Shown here: positions 9,553 through 17,695 of the stretch, one piece after another | Numbering within the stretch: the stretch's first letter is position 1 | Layout of the letters: every line of letters starts with the position of its first letter | Source of the DNA: an uncultured Oscillospiraceae bacterium | GTDB taxonomy: Bacteria > Bacillota > Clostridia > Oscillospirales > Acutalibacteraceae | DNA: 64,000 bases | Reading direction: 5' to 3' | NCBI GenBank assembly: GCA_900554335.1 | Contig: USGT01000001.1 | Span: forward strand, 62,001-126,000 | The notes under the pieces: generated by a model | What the model was told of the DNA's origin: nothing | What the model saw: only the letters and a program-made list of their open reading frames with translations | The model's database searches: none | Translations under genes and position numbers: made by a program

Positions 9553-9695
9553 AATAAATTATAGTCAAAATAACCCTAATTTTCCGAAAAACGCAAGAAA
9601 TCTAGGGTTTAAACGGCTAAATAATTTTAAATTTTTTGTTTTTTTACTTTAGGAAGGGAGGTAAAAATTAATTTTAAGTCGAGGGTGATTGAAAA

Positions 9696-10610
9696 TTGAA
9701 AAAATCGGTTTTTAATAAGAAAACTAAATCAAGCACTAAAAATTTGAATACTCTTGAGAGTTATGTTTCAAAAAATTTGCCTGATGACATATCTTTGGGA
9801 GGCAAGAACAACGATAAGATTTCTCTTAATGAAATGAAAATGGAATTTTTGAAAAGAGATATTAAAGCAACAGAGGTTTTGCCCGAAAAGATGAAAAAAT
9901 CGCGCGAAACGCCGGATAACTTGGGATATTTTGAGTCAAGCTTCGGGACTGTTTCAGTGGGTTACAAGAAATACAATAAAAATTCGAAAATTGCATTTTC
10001 TTTTATTCCTGAAACCGTTAAGGAGAAAGAGCGCATACCCTCGAAAGATAAAGATTCACCAAACACATACTTTGGTGGGGAAAAAGGAAGGAAGAAAGCC
10101 TTCAAAGCTAGCAAGCTCAGTTTTGTTTATAATCCTGACACAGAAAATATCGAAAAACTTGAAAAAGATAATGACGGAATTGCCGACACACAGCAAAATC
10201 TTCTTTATGAAGATGAGCAGCAAGAAAAAGAAATTGAAAATCTCAAGCGTTTAAAAAATGGCGCTAGCGCTGAAATTAAGAGGAAGCTTTCGAAAAAAGC
10301 TGACACCTTAAGGCAGATTAGGGCCGAAGAAGAAAAAGATAATGCTGAGATTTTGAAAGAAATAAAAACCTTTGTGAAAAAATTTAAAAAAGATAAACTA
10401 AAAAAAATAATCGATTCAGATGAAGCAATTTCAAGAGAAAAAAGAATGAGATATAGTGTTGACGATCTGTTTATTTTAAGAAATCTTTTAAAGAAGCTTT
10501 TGGAAGAGTCAGGCGGCGATCTTTCGCAGCTGAAAGGCCTTGACATAAACGAGCTTAGCAAAGAAAAACTAAAGGAAGTCATAAAAGAGCTTAAAAATAA
10601 AGTTGATTAA
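9696..10610 (+). CDS. First gene of the contractile-system operon, unknown charged protein
   Basis: I do not recognise this 304-residue protein. It is very hydrophilic and Lys/Glu-rich, with a probably disordered N-terminal half and a helical, coiled-coil-prone C-terminal half (about residues 165-300). There is no signal peptide or membrane segment. The TTG start at 9696 follows GAGGGTGA by eight bases; AGGAAGGGAGG lies slightly further upstream. By position (first gene, just before the sheath) it would occupy the slot often used by a tube-terminator or cap protein in related clusters, but I see no Pvc16/DUF4255-like features. It could be a structural, assembly or cargo protein. Confidence 0.7.
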   Translation: MKKSVFNKKTKSSTKNLNTLESYVSKNLPDDISLGGKNNDKISLNEMKMEFLKRDIKATEVLPEKMKKSRETPDNLGYFESSFGTVSVGYKKYNKNSKIAFSFIPETVKEKERIPSKDKDSPNTYFGGEKGRKKAFKASKLSFVYNPDTENIEKLEKDNDGIADTQQNLLYEDEQQEKEIENLKRLKNGASAEIKRKLSKKADTLRQIRAEEEKDNAEILKEIKTFVKKFKKDKLKKIIDSDEAISREKRMRYSVDDLFILRNLLKKLLEESGGDLSQLKGLDINELSKEKLKEVIKELKNKVD

Positions 10611-10680
10611 CGGCAAACTGGGGCTCATTTCCCTTTTTTGCATGTTAAATAAAATATTTTATTTAAATTTTGATTATCAG

Positions 10681-10724
10681 AAAGGAGTTGAAAGGTTCTT
10701 ACTATTTGATAGTAATGAACCGGG
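10681..10724 (+). promoter_or_regulatory. Sheath-gene leader: ribosome site, hairpin, start
   Basis: The strong ribosome site AAAGGAG (10681-10687) is 37 bases from the first ATG. Between them a 10-base-pair hairpin with a one-base bulge forms (10695-10704 with 10710-10720, loop 10705-10709). If it folds, the effective distance from ribosome site to the ATG at 10725 drops to about 11 bases. A weak CGGG site directly precedes the start. An additional weak hairpin with a T-run lies at 10613-10641. Confidence 0.5.
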
Positions 10725-12461
10725 ATGACTATGGCAGAGTACTTATCTCCGGGAGTCTATGTAGAGGAATTTGACAGTGGCCCTACCCCCATGCAAGGTG
10801 TGGGAACAAGTACAGGCGGTTTCATTGGAGTAGCCGAAAAAGGCCCTTCAATCGGAGCACCGGTTTTTGTAACCGGACCTGCTGACTTCACACGCAAATT
10901 TGGAGGATACCTCCATGGAACTGAATTTGGCGATTATAGATTTTTAGCGCATGCTGTTAATCATTTCTTCGCAAATGGCGGTTCAAAAGCATTTGTTATG
11001 CGTGTTGTTCCACCTGATGCAACTATCGCTAAAGCAAAATGCTTAGAAGGCAAAGAAGGAACGCTTGAAATAAGCGCAAGAAACGAAGGAAGCTGGGGCA
11101 ACTCGGTAACCGTTTCTTTCGAAGCGAGCAGCTCAAGCAAAACTCAAATACTTGAAGACTTAGGCGAAGGAAAATACCGCCTTAAGAGCGTTGCCGGCTT
11201 CGACGTTGGGGACGTAGTTGAGCTTGAAGGCTCAGGCAAACCTCAATTCTCAGTGGTTACTAACGTTACAGGAAACAACGTAACATTTTCTAAACCTTTT
11301 GAAGGCGAAGTAGTTGACGCTGGACTTCTTCCAAAAATCGTGGTTAAAACCTGCGAAATGAATGTGGTTGTTGAAGAAGGCGAAACTGTTGAAAAATACG
11401 CTGATGTTTCTTTTAACGTTTTATCACCACTTTTCATTGAAAAAGTTATGGCTAAATCAGAAATCGTTCGCTTAACTGCTAAACCCGTTGAAGGCGCCGT
11501 TGCTCCTATCGATGTTGTTAAGCAAGTTTTTGGCGGCAAAGGCAGCGAAGTTAAAGTAACATTGTCAGGCGGTGCAAACGGTACTGCTGCTGCACTTACA
11601 GATGCTGATTTCATCGGTAAAGATGAAGGCCCTGGTTCAAGAACCGGTATTCAGGCTTTCCTTGATAACACTGATGTTAATATCATCGCTGTTCCTGGTG
11701 TTACAAGCCCTGATGTTCAACTTTCGCTCGTTTCACACTGCGAAAAATTAGCAAGCAGATTTGCAGTTTTGGATGTTCCTATGACGGCAAAAACTGTTCC
11801 TGATATTTTGCAGCATCGTGATATAGTTGACAGTGACTACTGTGCAATGTATCATCCTTGGATTAAAGTTTTTGATCCGCTTGATAAGAAGGACACATTT
11901 ATTCCTCCTTCAGGTTCAGTTATGGGTATTTTTGCAAGAAGCGACAGCAACAGAGGAGTTCACAAAGCTCCAGCTAACGAAGTTCTTGCAAACTGCACAG
12001 GACTTTACGCTAACTACAATGTTATCGAGCAAGATTTGCTTAACCCGAAAGGCGTTAACTTGATTCGCAAATTCCCAGGTGCGGGAATTAGAGTTTGGGG
12101 AGCAAGAACTGCTTCTTCTAAGCCGCTCTGGAAGTATGTAAACGTAAGAAGACTCTTCATTTACATCGAAGAATCAATAAAAGCCAACACCAACTGGGTT
12201 GTTTTCGAACCAAACGATGTTGCTCTTTGGTCAAGAGTTAAACGCACGGTTGAAATCTTCCTTGAAGGCATTTGGAGAACAGGTGCTTTGGTTGGAGCTT
12301 CTCCGTCGGAAGCATTCTTCGTAGATGTTGGACCAAACACAATGTCTAAAGATGACATCGATAACGGAAGACTCATCTGCACAATAGGTGTTGCACCTGT
12401 TAAACCTGCTGAGTTTGTAATCTTCAGAATTACTCAAAAAACTGAGGAAGCTGCAGGTTAA
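10725..12461 (+). CDS. Contractile injection system tail sheath protein
   Basis: This 578-residue protein is a T4 gp18/Afp2-type sheath subunit. The opening YLSPGVYVEEFDSGP and the following ST.GGFIGVAEKGP are the family signature, and the C-terminal third contains the conserved ANTNWVVFEPND and VKRTVEIFLEGIWRTGALVG segments used for sheath polymerisation. The middle (about residues 110-290) is a variable insertion domain. Sheath contraction drives the inner tube through a target membrane. A second start at 10731 (MAEYLSPGV) is equally likely. The leader has an unusual hairpin. Only one sheath gene is present, while Afp-type particles often carry two or three. Confidence 0.95.
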   Translation: MTMAEYLSPGVYVEEFDSGPTPMQGVGTSTGGFIGVAEKGPSIGAPVFVTGPADFTRKFGGYLHGTEFGDYRFLAHAVNHFFANGGSKAFVMRVVPPDATIAKAKCLEGKEGTLEISARNEGSWGNSVTVSFEASSSSKTQILEDLGEGKYRLKSVAGFDVGDVVELEGSGKPQFSVVTNVTGNNVTFSKPFEGEVVDAGLLPKIVVKTCEMNVVVEEGETVEKYADVSFNVLSPLFIEKVMAKSEIVRLTAKPVEGAVAPIDVVKQVFGGKGSEVKVTLSGGANGTAAALTDADFIGKDEGPGSRTGIQAFLDNTDVNIIAVPGVTSPDVQLSLVSHCEKLASRFAVLDVPMTAKTVPDILQHRDIVDSDYCAMYHPWIKVFDPLDKKDTFIPPSGSVMGIFARSDSNRGVHKAPANEVLANCTGLYANYNVIEQDLLNPKGVNLIRKFPGAGIRVWGARTASSKPLWKYVNVRRLFIYIEESIKANTNWVVFEPNDVALWSRVKRTVEIFLEGIWRTGALVGASPSEAFFVDVGPNTMSKDDIDNGRLICTIGVAPVKPAEFVIFRITQKTEEAAG

Positions 12462-12518
12462 TAGCTAAGCCTTGGCTTTAAAAATAAAAATGAATTAACG
12501 AAGGGAGAATGATTTTAA

Positions 12519-13037
12519 ATGGCAAATGACAGCAACGCAACAACCGGAATCCAAGAGCTTGGTACTGAAGTGTTGTCAACCAGTTCGGTTAAGCTTCAAG
12601 CACCTTTAAGGGGCTTTAGATTCACGGCTACGTTTGAAGGTCTTGGAACCTCATCATTTAAAAGTGTTACCGGTTTTTCTTCAACGATAGATTCAATCGA
12701 ATATCGTGAAGGTGGATTCGGTTATTTAACAAAAAGAAAAGTCCCGGGTCTCGTTAACTACGATGAAATAACCCTTGAAAAAGGTTTATATTCAAACCCG
12801 ATTCTTTACAACTTCTTTAATGATTATTTGGAAGGTCAAAACTTCACACCGGTAAATGCAGTTATTACTATCTATGATAACGCCGGAACTCCAACGGCTA
12901 GCTGGACAGTTATTAACGCATGGCCGACTTCTTACAGATCCGGTGACCTTAACGCCGAAGATTCTTCAATCCTTGTTGAATCCTTGACGCTTGCTCACGA
13001 AGGAATAAAGAGAGATACAACTGTTGCTACAGCATAG
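12519..13037 (+). CDS. Contractile injection system inner tube protein (gp19/Afp1-like)
   Basis: The 172-residue protein has the tail-tube fold features: an RFTATFEGLG strand near residue 33, the TGFSSTIDSIEYREGG loop, the KRKVPGL segment, and a C-terminal strand pair ending ILVESLTLAHEGI. It would polymerise into the hollow tube inside the sheath. It follows the sheath gene after 57 bases with a GAAGGGAG ribosome site, the order found in essentially all such clusters. A stem-loop follows it. Confidence 0.92.
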   Translation: MANDSNATTGIQELGTEVLSTSSVKLQAPLRGFRFTATFEGLGTSSFKSVTGFSSTIDSIEYREGGFGYLTKRKVPGLVNYDEITLEKGLYSNPILYNFFNDYLEGQNFTPVNAVITIYDNAGTPTASWTVINAWPTSYRSGDLNAEDSSILVESLTLAHEGIKRDTTVATA

Positions 13038-13053
13038 TTATAAATCTTAAAGT

Positions 13054-13089
13054 TTGCCTGAGAATGCCAAAAAACGCCTTCTCGGGCAA
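13054..13089 (+). other. Stem-loop after the tube gene
   Basis: An 11-base-pair stem (13054-13064 with 13079-13089, one G-U pair, 14-base loop) lies 17 bases after the tube stop codon. No T-run follows, so it is better explained as an RNA-processing or 3'-end-stabilising element than a terminator. It would separate the abundant sheath and tube messages from the low-copy baseplate genes. Confidence 0.55.
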
Positions 13090-13153
13090 CTGCTGAATAT
13101 TAAATATAAAGTACTTACTAAACAAAGTGATTTTGAGAAAGAGTGATTTTTAG

Positions 13154-13713
13154 ATGGCTAACAGTTTTACAACTGAGTTTGAATTCGATTTACCGAAAGG
13201 ATATGTTGACAAAAATGGCGAGGTTCACAAGCACGGTGTTATGAGGCTTGCAAACGCTGCAGATGAAATAATTCCTCTTAACGACCCAAGAGTTAAAATG
13301 AACCCTGGTTACCTTAGCATTTTGCTTCTTGAAAGAGTTATTTTAAAGCTTGGAAAGCTCAAAAGAGTTGACGCCCATGTAATAGAAAGTTTATTCACGG
13401 CTGATATGGCGTATCTTCAAGATTTATATCAAAAAATCAACGCCGTTGAAGCGCCAACCATGAAAGTGGTTTGCCCGAAATGTTCGCATTCGTTTAAGGC
13501 GGAAGTGCCTTTTTTCACGGAAGCCTAAAAAGCTATCCTGCGGATGTGCTTTATGAAGAAATAGCTTTTTTGGCTTATTACTTTCATTGGTCCAGAAGCG
13601 AAATAATGGAGCTACCGCACAAAGAAAGAATACGGTTCTGCTCTGAAGCTTCGAGGATAAATCAAAAAATGAACACCGAAACAAACGGAAAGAAAAATAT
13701 ATTTGAAGTTTAA
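13154..13713 (+). CDS. Tail assembly chaperone pair joined by a -1 frameshift
   Basis: The zero frame (13154-13528) encodes 124 residues ending with a CPKC zinc-knuckle-like motif, resembling the small tail assembly proteins between tube and tape genes. A second open frame continues to 13713 and contains YPADVLYEEIAFLAYYFHW, which I associate with the small DUF6760-type protein of contractile clusters. That second frame has no ATG and no ribosome site. A slippery T-TTT-TTC at 13510-13516 would fuse the two into about 186 residues. In phage tail chaperones such as gpG/gpGT, a similar shift sets the ratio of short to long chaperone. An ordinary sequencing error is possible, but the signal is canonical. 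Confidence 0.8.
13510..13570 (+). promoter_or_regulatory. Programmed -1 ribosomal frameshift element
   Basis: Heptamer T-TTT-TTC occupies 13510-13516 in the correct phase of the upstream frame. Ten bases later a perfect 10-base-pair inverted repeat (13527-13536 with 13561-13570, 24-base loop) can form a stimulatory stem-loop. The zero-frame stop TAA at 13526-13528 lies at its foot, and the -1 frame is open throughout. Confidence 0.75.
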
Positions 13714-13776
13714 AATATGCTTTTTCTTATGTGGGATTTTATTTAGTCAAAAAATATATAAGGGGGTTGGTAAGTA

Positions 13777-14571
13777 ATGCAATTTCCACAGTCGCTTAAG
13801 GTTTCCGCTATTGATAAGCTTATAACTAAATTTAATTTTTTAGTCACGCTAAATGAGTTCGTTTTTGGGTTTGAATCTGTTTCGGGCCTTGAAATAAACA
13901 AAAGAGTTGATTACATTTCCGAGGGCGGAGTTAATGACCACCAGCTTATGGTTACTTCTCCAATGACTGACAACCCCACTTTAACTTTCAGGCGCGGGAT
14001 GCTTATTCACAGTTCAAATGCCATAGCTAGAACCGCAAGCTTGCTTTCAACGTCTCTTTTGCGCAACAATGTTTTAAGAAAAACAACAATGCTCGCAGAA
14101 GCAGCAATAGACGCCAGAACTTCTCTTGAAGTTGGCCCGGCGCTCGGTTCTGTTCAGGTTTATAATAGGAATGGCAAGCTTAGCGCTCTTTATGTGTTTC
14201 TTTCTCTTGGAATGATTTCATGGAAGGCCGAAGATTTGGACGCAAGCTCTTCTGATGTTTGGTGCGAAGAAATCACTATTGCCCACACGGGCCTTGAACG
14301 TTGCCCGCTTCAATCCATGGGCGCTATTCATAATCTTTTTAAAGCTGGCGTTCAAGCAACAATGGATTATGACATAGACGCTAAAGATTCTCACAGCGCC
14401 AGCAACGTGGAAGAGCAGCGCAAAAAGAATCAAGAATTGCTTGAAAAAGCCAAGAAAAGGCAAGAAGAACTGGAAGAAAAAAAGAAAAAAGAAAAAGAAG
14501 AAAAAGAAAGAAAACAAGAAGAACTCAGGCAGCAAAAAGAAGAGCTTGAAAGGCTTGAAAACGAAAATTAA
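13777..14571 (+). CDS. Second tube protein (tube initiator, gp19/Afp5-like) with charged C-terminal tail
   Basis: Residues 1-190 have the tube-protein fold: the FNFLVTLNEF strand, the ESVSGLEINKRVDYISEGG loop, FRRGMLI, and SSSDVWCEEITIAHTGLE near residue 170. Such second tube proteins usually form the first ring on the baseplate hub. Residues from about 205 to 264 are an added tail composed almost only of Lys, Glu, Gln and Arg, predicted to be one long helix, which is not part of the usual fold. AAGGGGG is the ribosome site. The next two genes also encode coiled-coil proteins, so these tails may interact. Confidence 0.88.
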   Translation: MQFPQSLKVSAIDKLITKFNFLVTLNEFVFGFESVSGLEINKRVDYISEGGVNDHQLMVTSPMTDNPTLTFRRGMLIHSSNAIARTASLLSTSLLRNNVLRKTTMLAEAAIDARTSLEVGPALGSVQVYNRNGKLSALYVFLSLGMISWKAEDLDASSSDVWCEEITIAHTGLERCPLQSMGAIHNLFKAGVQATMDYDIDAKDSHSASNVEEQRKKNQELLEKAKKRQEELEEKKKKEKEEKERKQEELRQQKEELERLENEN

Positions 14572-14600
14572 ATTTAACAGTTTCAAGAAGGTGAAATAAT

Positions 14601-15245
14601 TTGGAAACTAAAAGCGAAAGAATAGAAAAGCTAAAGCGTTTAATCGAGCAAACTGAAAAAGAAATTGAGCTTAAAGACTCTTCTTTGCAAAAAATAGATG
14701 ATGATCTTTCTTCGGCAAGTGAAGAAATTAAAACGGCCGAGGATAATCTAATAAAGCTTTCTGCTCCAAAAATTTTCACTCTTGAAGAGCTTGAAATGCG
14801 CAAAGATTTAGAGCTTCAAAAGAAAAAAGAAAAGCTTGAAGAAGAAAAAAGCATGGTTAGCATCCTTACGAAAAAGGAGCTCGAGCGTGCAAACGAAATA
14901 AGGCTTGCAGCCGAAGGAAAAGGCGAGCAAGAAAAGCAAATTGCAAATAACCTTGCCAAAAGCGTTGAAGTTCAAGCTTTGAAAAGAGAAATAAGAGTTT
15001 TAAACGAAATCTTGGAAGAGAAAAATAAAATTTATGAAAATTTGATTGCAGAAACAGTTTGCAGCGATTCAAAACTTAAAACTGGCAGCCATTTAAAAAG
15101 CGCCGAAAAAGAAGAACCTGGAAAGTTAAAAGCAAGGGTTAAAAGCCTCAAAACTTCAGGCGCGAAAATAAAAAAAGAAATGAATGACCTTAGCTTGAGA
15201 ATTAAAAAATCTTTTGCAAAACTTAAATTTTGCGAAAGCAAATAA
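14601..15245 (+). CDS. Coiled-coil protein of the contractile-system operon, unknown
   Basis: I do not recognise this 214-residue protein. Nearly the whole length is heptad-like and rich in Lys, Glu and Leu, with no aromatic-rich globular core, no signal peptide and no membrane segment. It starts with TTG at 14601 after AAGGTGA, 29 bases after the second tube gene. Its place between tube initiator and hub suggests a tape-measure partner, tube lumen protein or assembly chaperone. Two Cys residues lie in the last third. Confidence 0.75.
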   Translation: METKSERIEKLKRLIEQTEKEIELKDSSLQKIDDDLSSASEEIKTAEDNLIKLSAPKIFTLEELEMRKDLELQKKKEKLEEEKSMVSILTKKELERANEIRLAAEGKGEQEKQIANNLAKSVEVQALKREIRVLNEILEEKNKIYENLIAETVCSDSKLKTGSHLKSAEKEEPGKLKARVKSLKTSGAKIKKEMNDLSLRIKKSFAKLKFCESK

Positions 15246-15285
15246 AAAAATTAGAATTGTTAGTGTGTTTTAAGGTGGTGAACCG

Positions 15286-17676
15286 ATGAATAAAAAGGAT
15301 TTAAAGAAAAAGGAGCCTTTAACGAATGTTAAGTCTTCTTCCGGTTTGGTTACTTTAAAATACAATAGCAATTTTTGCAGCAAATTTTTCGAAAGAAACA
15401 AAATAGCAACAATTGTTGATGAGCCTCAGCCTTACGGCGCAGCGAGCAATCTTGTTTATAATATTCCAAAATCGCCGGAATCAAATTTAGATTTATTTCA
15501 AACAATAATAGATCTTCTTTTGCAGCTTAGGGCTTCTCAAAGCGACCAAAACGTTATTGTTCAAAATAACACTGTTTTAAGAGAAAACATTTTAAAGCAG
15601 CTTAAAAGCGAAATGCTTAGAGTGGGCCACAAGCTCACGAATAATCAAATAAAAAACCTTGAAGTAATTTCAAGCAACAATTTCGATGAAGACACTTTAA
15701 CAGACATTTTAAAGTCTTTTCTTGAAAGCTCAAAAAAAAAATTAGCAATCGGCAAGACTAAGCTTCAGCCTGAAAAAGACTCAAAAGAGCCTGTAAAAAC
15801 GTCTTTAATAAAAAATGCATCTAGGTATTTAAAGCTTTCGGGCGAAACAACCCGCGAAGAAAAACTTTTCAAAACGGTTTCTAATAAATTTGTTTACAGG
15901 AAGGCTGTGAAAACGCAGGAAATTCCTGAAAATGAGCAAGAAACCGCACCTGAAAAGCAAAAAATCAGCGAAGAATTTTACACCAAATTAATTGAAAATC
16001 CTGCGGTTAAAAAGCTTCTCATAAAACGCTCGAAAGAGCTTGAAATTCCTTTTGAAGAAGTTAAAACCACTTTGGTCAAAAGCTCAAAGCTTTTAATGCC
16101 GCTTGTTAAAATTCAAACGGATTTAATTGAATCCGAAGTGCTCAAAAAAGCCCGCTCGTTTACCAAAAAGTTCGTGAGCAAGAACATAACGAAGCTTGCG
16201 CCTACTCAAGAAGAGCTTGTTAATAAAATTCTTGTAAAAACGAACATAAACGAGCTAAAAGAAAATTTAGCAAGGAACTACGAGCGCTACGATTACTTCA
16301 CTTCGAAGCACCAAAACGAAATAAGAAGAATCCAAACCGATGTTAAAAAGCTTCAGAAATTAGCAACGGTTACCTACGATAAAAATTATTTAGTCAAGTC
16401 AGTAAGCGCAATAGACCTTAACACAAGGAACAAAATTCAAAAGAATATAATCAAAATGGTTTCGGGCCGCCAGCTCGTTAGCAAGTTTGAAAATATTAGC
16501 GAAAACTTTTTCCAAGATTATATTCAAAAGAAATCAACCAGGCACAATAGCTTTATAAATAAAGTTTTTGAAAGCCAAATAAAAAATAATTTAAACGAAA
16601 GAATTTATGACAGAACAGACCTCAGGTATAAGGTGATTAACCTGAGCGAAGATTCAGTCAAAGAAGTGAGCAAACACAATGTTTTAGCTCAAAAAATAAA
16701 TAAAAAACACAGCGAAAGGCAAAAAGTAAACGAAAGCTTTGCCTTAACTGAAAAAGAGCATTTTGATAAATATCATTTAAAACAGATAAATCTTAGCTCC
16801 ACAAACGAAAAACTCCGCGAATTTGTGGAACATAAAATAGAAAACAAAATTGAAAACAATAAAACGCTTGAAAGAAGCAGCAAAAAGCAGCTAACAGCAG
16901 CTAACCACAAGCAATTCAGCGAATTCGTTAGCTTAACGAAGCTTCTTGACCTCAGAAAAGATAATATAGAAAAAATAAATTTAACTAAAGATCTTTCTCA
17001 GGTTACCAAGCTTGCTTCTGAAAAAGTTTACCTTAAAAATATTAATTTAAGCTCCGAAGCACAGAAGTTAATCGAAGAAATAACAAGAAAAACCGAAAGC
17101 AAAATTTCGAAAAAAAATGTTTCGAAGATAACTCAGGTTCAAAAGAATTTAATAGAAGAAAAGATAATAAAAAATACAAAAAACATAAATTTAACAAAAA
17201 CACCGCTAGTATTTTCGTCGCTTAGTACTATAATAGATTCTAAGATGGGTAAGGTTTCGGCTAATCCTGCAGTTATTAAAAAGTCGCTTGACGTGGTTTT
17301 TAGAAACGACAGCTCTCAAGCAAACGAAGTTTTTGAAAAGAATCGCTTTTTGAGTGATAAATCATATATCGTTTATAAAAATGCGGCAAAGGCTGAAAAA
17401 AAGCAGGAACCCAAAGAAGAAAAAACGAAAAAAGCAGAAGAAAAAAGGCAAACCGACATCGTTATCGAAAGAAGAAACGAAGTTGTAACGCCTGAGGTCA
17501 TGGATGCAAAAGCGGTTGAAAGAAAAATTAAAGAAAGAACCATGGGCAAAAAAGAAATCGTGGATTTGATTGAGTCTTACATGAAAAATATAAGCATTGA
17601 AAATATTTCAGAAATTATAATGAACAAAGTTGAAAACCAAATGATGATGGACAGAAGAAGAAACGGCATATTTTAA
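15286..17676 (+). CDS. Large helical protein, tape-measure candidate of the contractile system
   Basis: The 796-residue protein is Lys/Asn/Glu-rich and mostly helical. Residues about 450-640 carry five degenerate repeats that each begin with NLS or NLT (NLSEDS, NLSSTN, NLTKDL, NLSSEA, NLTKTP). The C-terminal 75 residues look distinct and conserved: an acidic helix, VERKIKERTMGKKEIVDL, and a basic end, MMMDRRRNGIF, of a kind I recall at the end of proteins in this position of other contractile clusters. There is no transmembrane helix such as many phage tape measures carry. Its place just before the hub gene suits a tape measure or baseplate scaffold, but sequence alone does not prove it. Confidence 0.7.
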   Translation: MNKKDLKKKEPLTNVKSSSGLVTLKYNSNFCSKFFERNKIATIVDEPQPYGAASNLVYNIPKSPESNLDLFQTIIDLLLQLRASQSDQNVIVQNNTVLRENILKQLKSEMLRVGHKLTNNQIKNLEVISSNNFDEDTLTDILKSFLESSKKKLAIGKTKLQPEKDSKEPVKTSLIKNASRYLKLSGETTREEKLFKTVSNKFVYRKAVKTQEIPENEQETAPEKQKISEEFYTKLIENPAVKKLLIKRSKELEIPFEEVKTTLVKSSKLLMPLVKIQTDLIESEVLKKARSFTKKFVSKNITKLAPTQEELVNKILVKTNINELKENLARNYERYDYFTSKHQNEIRRIQTDVKKLQKLATVTYDKNYLVKSVSAIDLNTRNKIQKNIIKMVSGRQLVSKFENISENFFQDYIQKKSTRHNSFINKVFESQIKNNLNERIYDRTDLRYKVINLSEDSVKEVSKHNVLAQKINKKHSERQKVNESFALTEKEHFDKYHLKQINLSSTNEKLREFVEHKIENKIENNKTLERSSKKQLTAANHKQFSEFVSLTKLLDLRKDNIEKINLTKDLSQVTKLASEKVYLKNINLSSEAQKLIEEITRKTESKISKKNVSKITQVQKNLIEEKIIKNTKNINLTKTPLVFSSLSTIIDSKMGKVSANPAVIKKSLDVVFRNDSSQANEVFEKNRFLSDKSYIVYKNAAKAEKKQEPKEEKTKKAEEKRQTDIVIERRNEVVTPEVMDAKAVERKIKERTMGKKEIVDLIESYMKNISIENISEIIMNKVENQMMMDRRRNGIF

Positions 17677-17695
17677 ATTTTGAAAGAGGGTGAAT

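Noticed and set aside
9401..9581. Inverted 9-bp AATTAGGGT / ACCCTAATT copies at 9401-9409 and 9573-9581 as mobile-element ends.
   Set aside because: Too short and AT-rich, no target duplication and no gene between them.
10205..10582. Minus-strand frame opposite the first CIS gene.
   Set aside because: Same cause: complement of a Lys/Glu-rich sequence; no initiation signal.
13526..13713. Simple frameshift mutation or sequencing error in the chaperone gene.
   Set aside because: Cannot be excluded, but a slippery heptamer in phase plus a 10-bp stem at suitable distance is unlikely by chance.
14218..14586. Antisense Phe-rich frame opposite the tube-initiator tail.
   Set aside because: It is the mirror of Lys/Glu codons (AAA, GAA); no ribosome site, no start in context.
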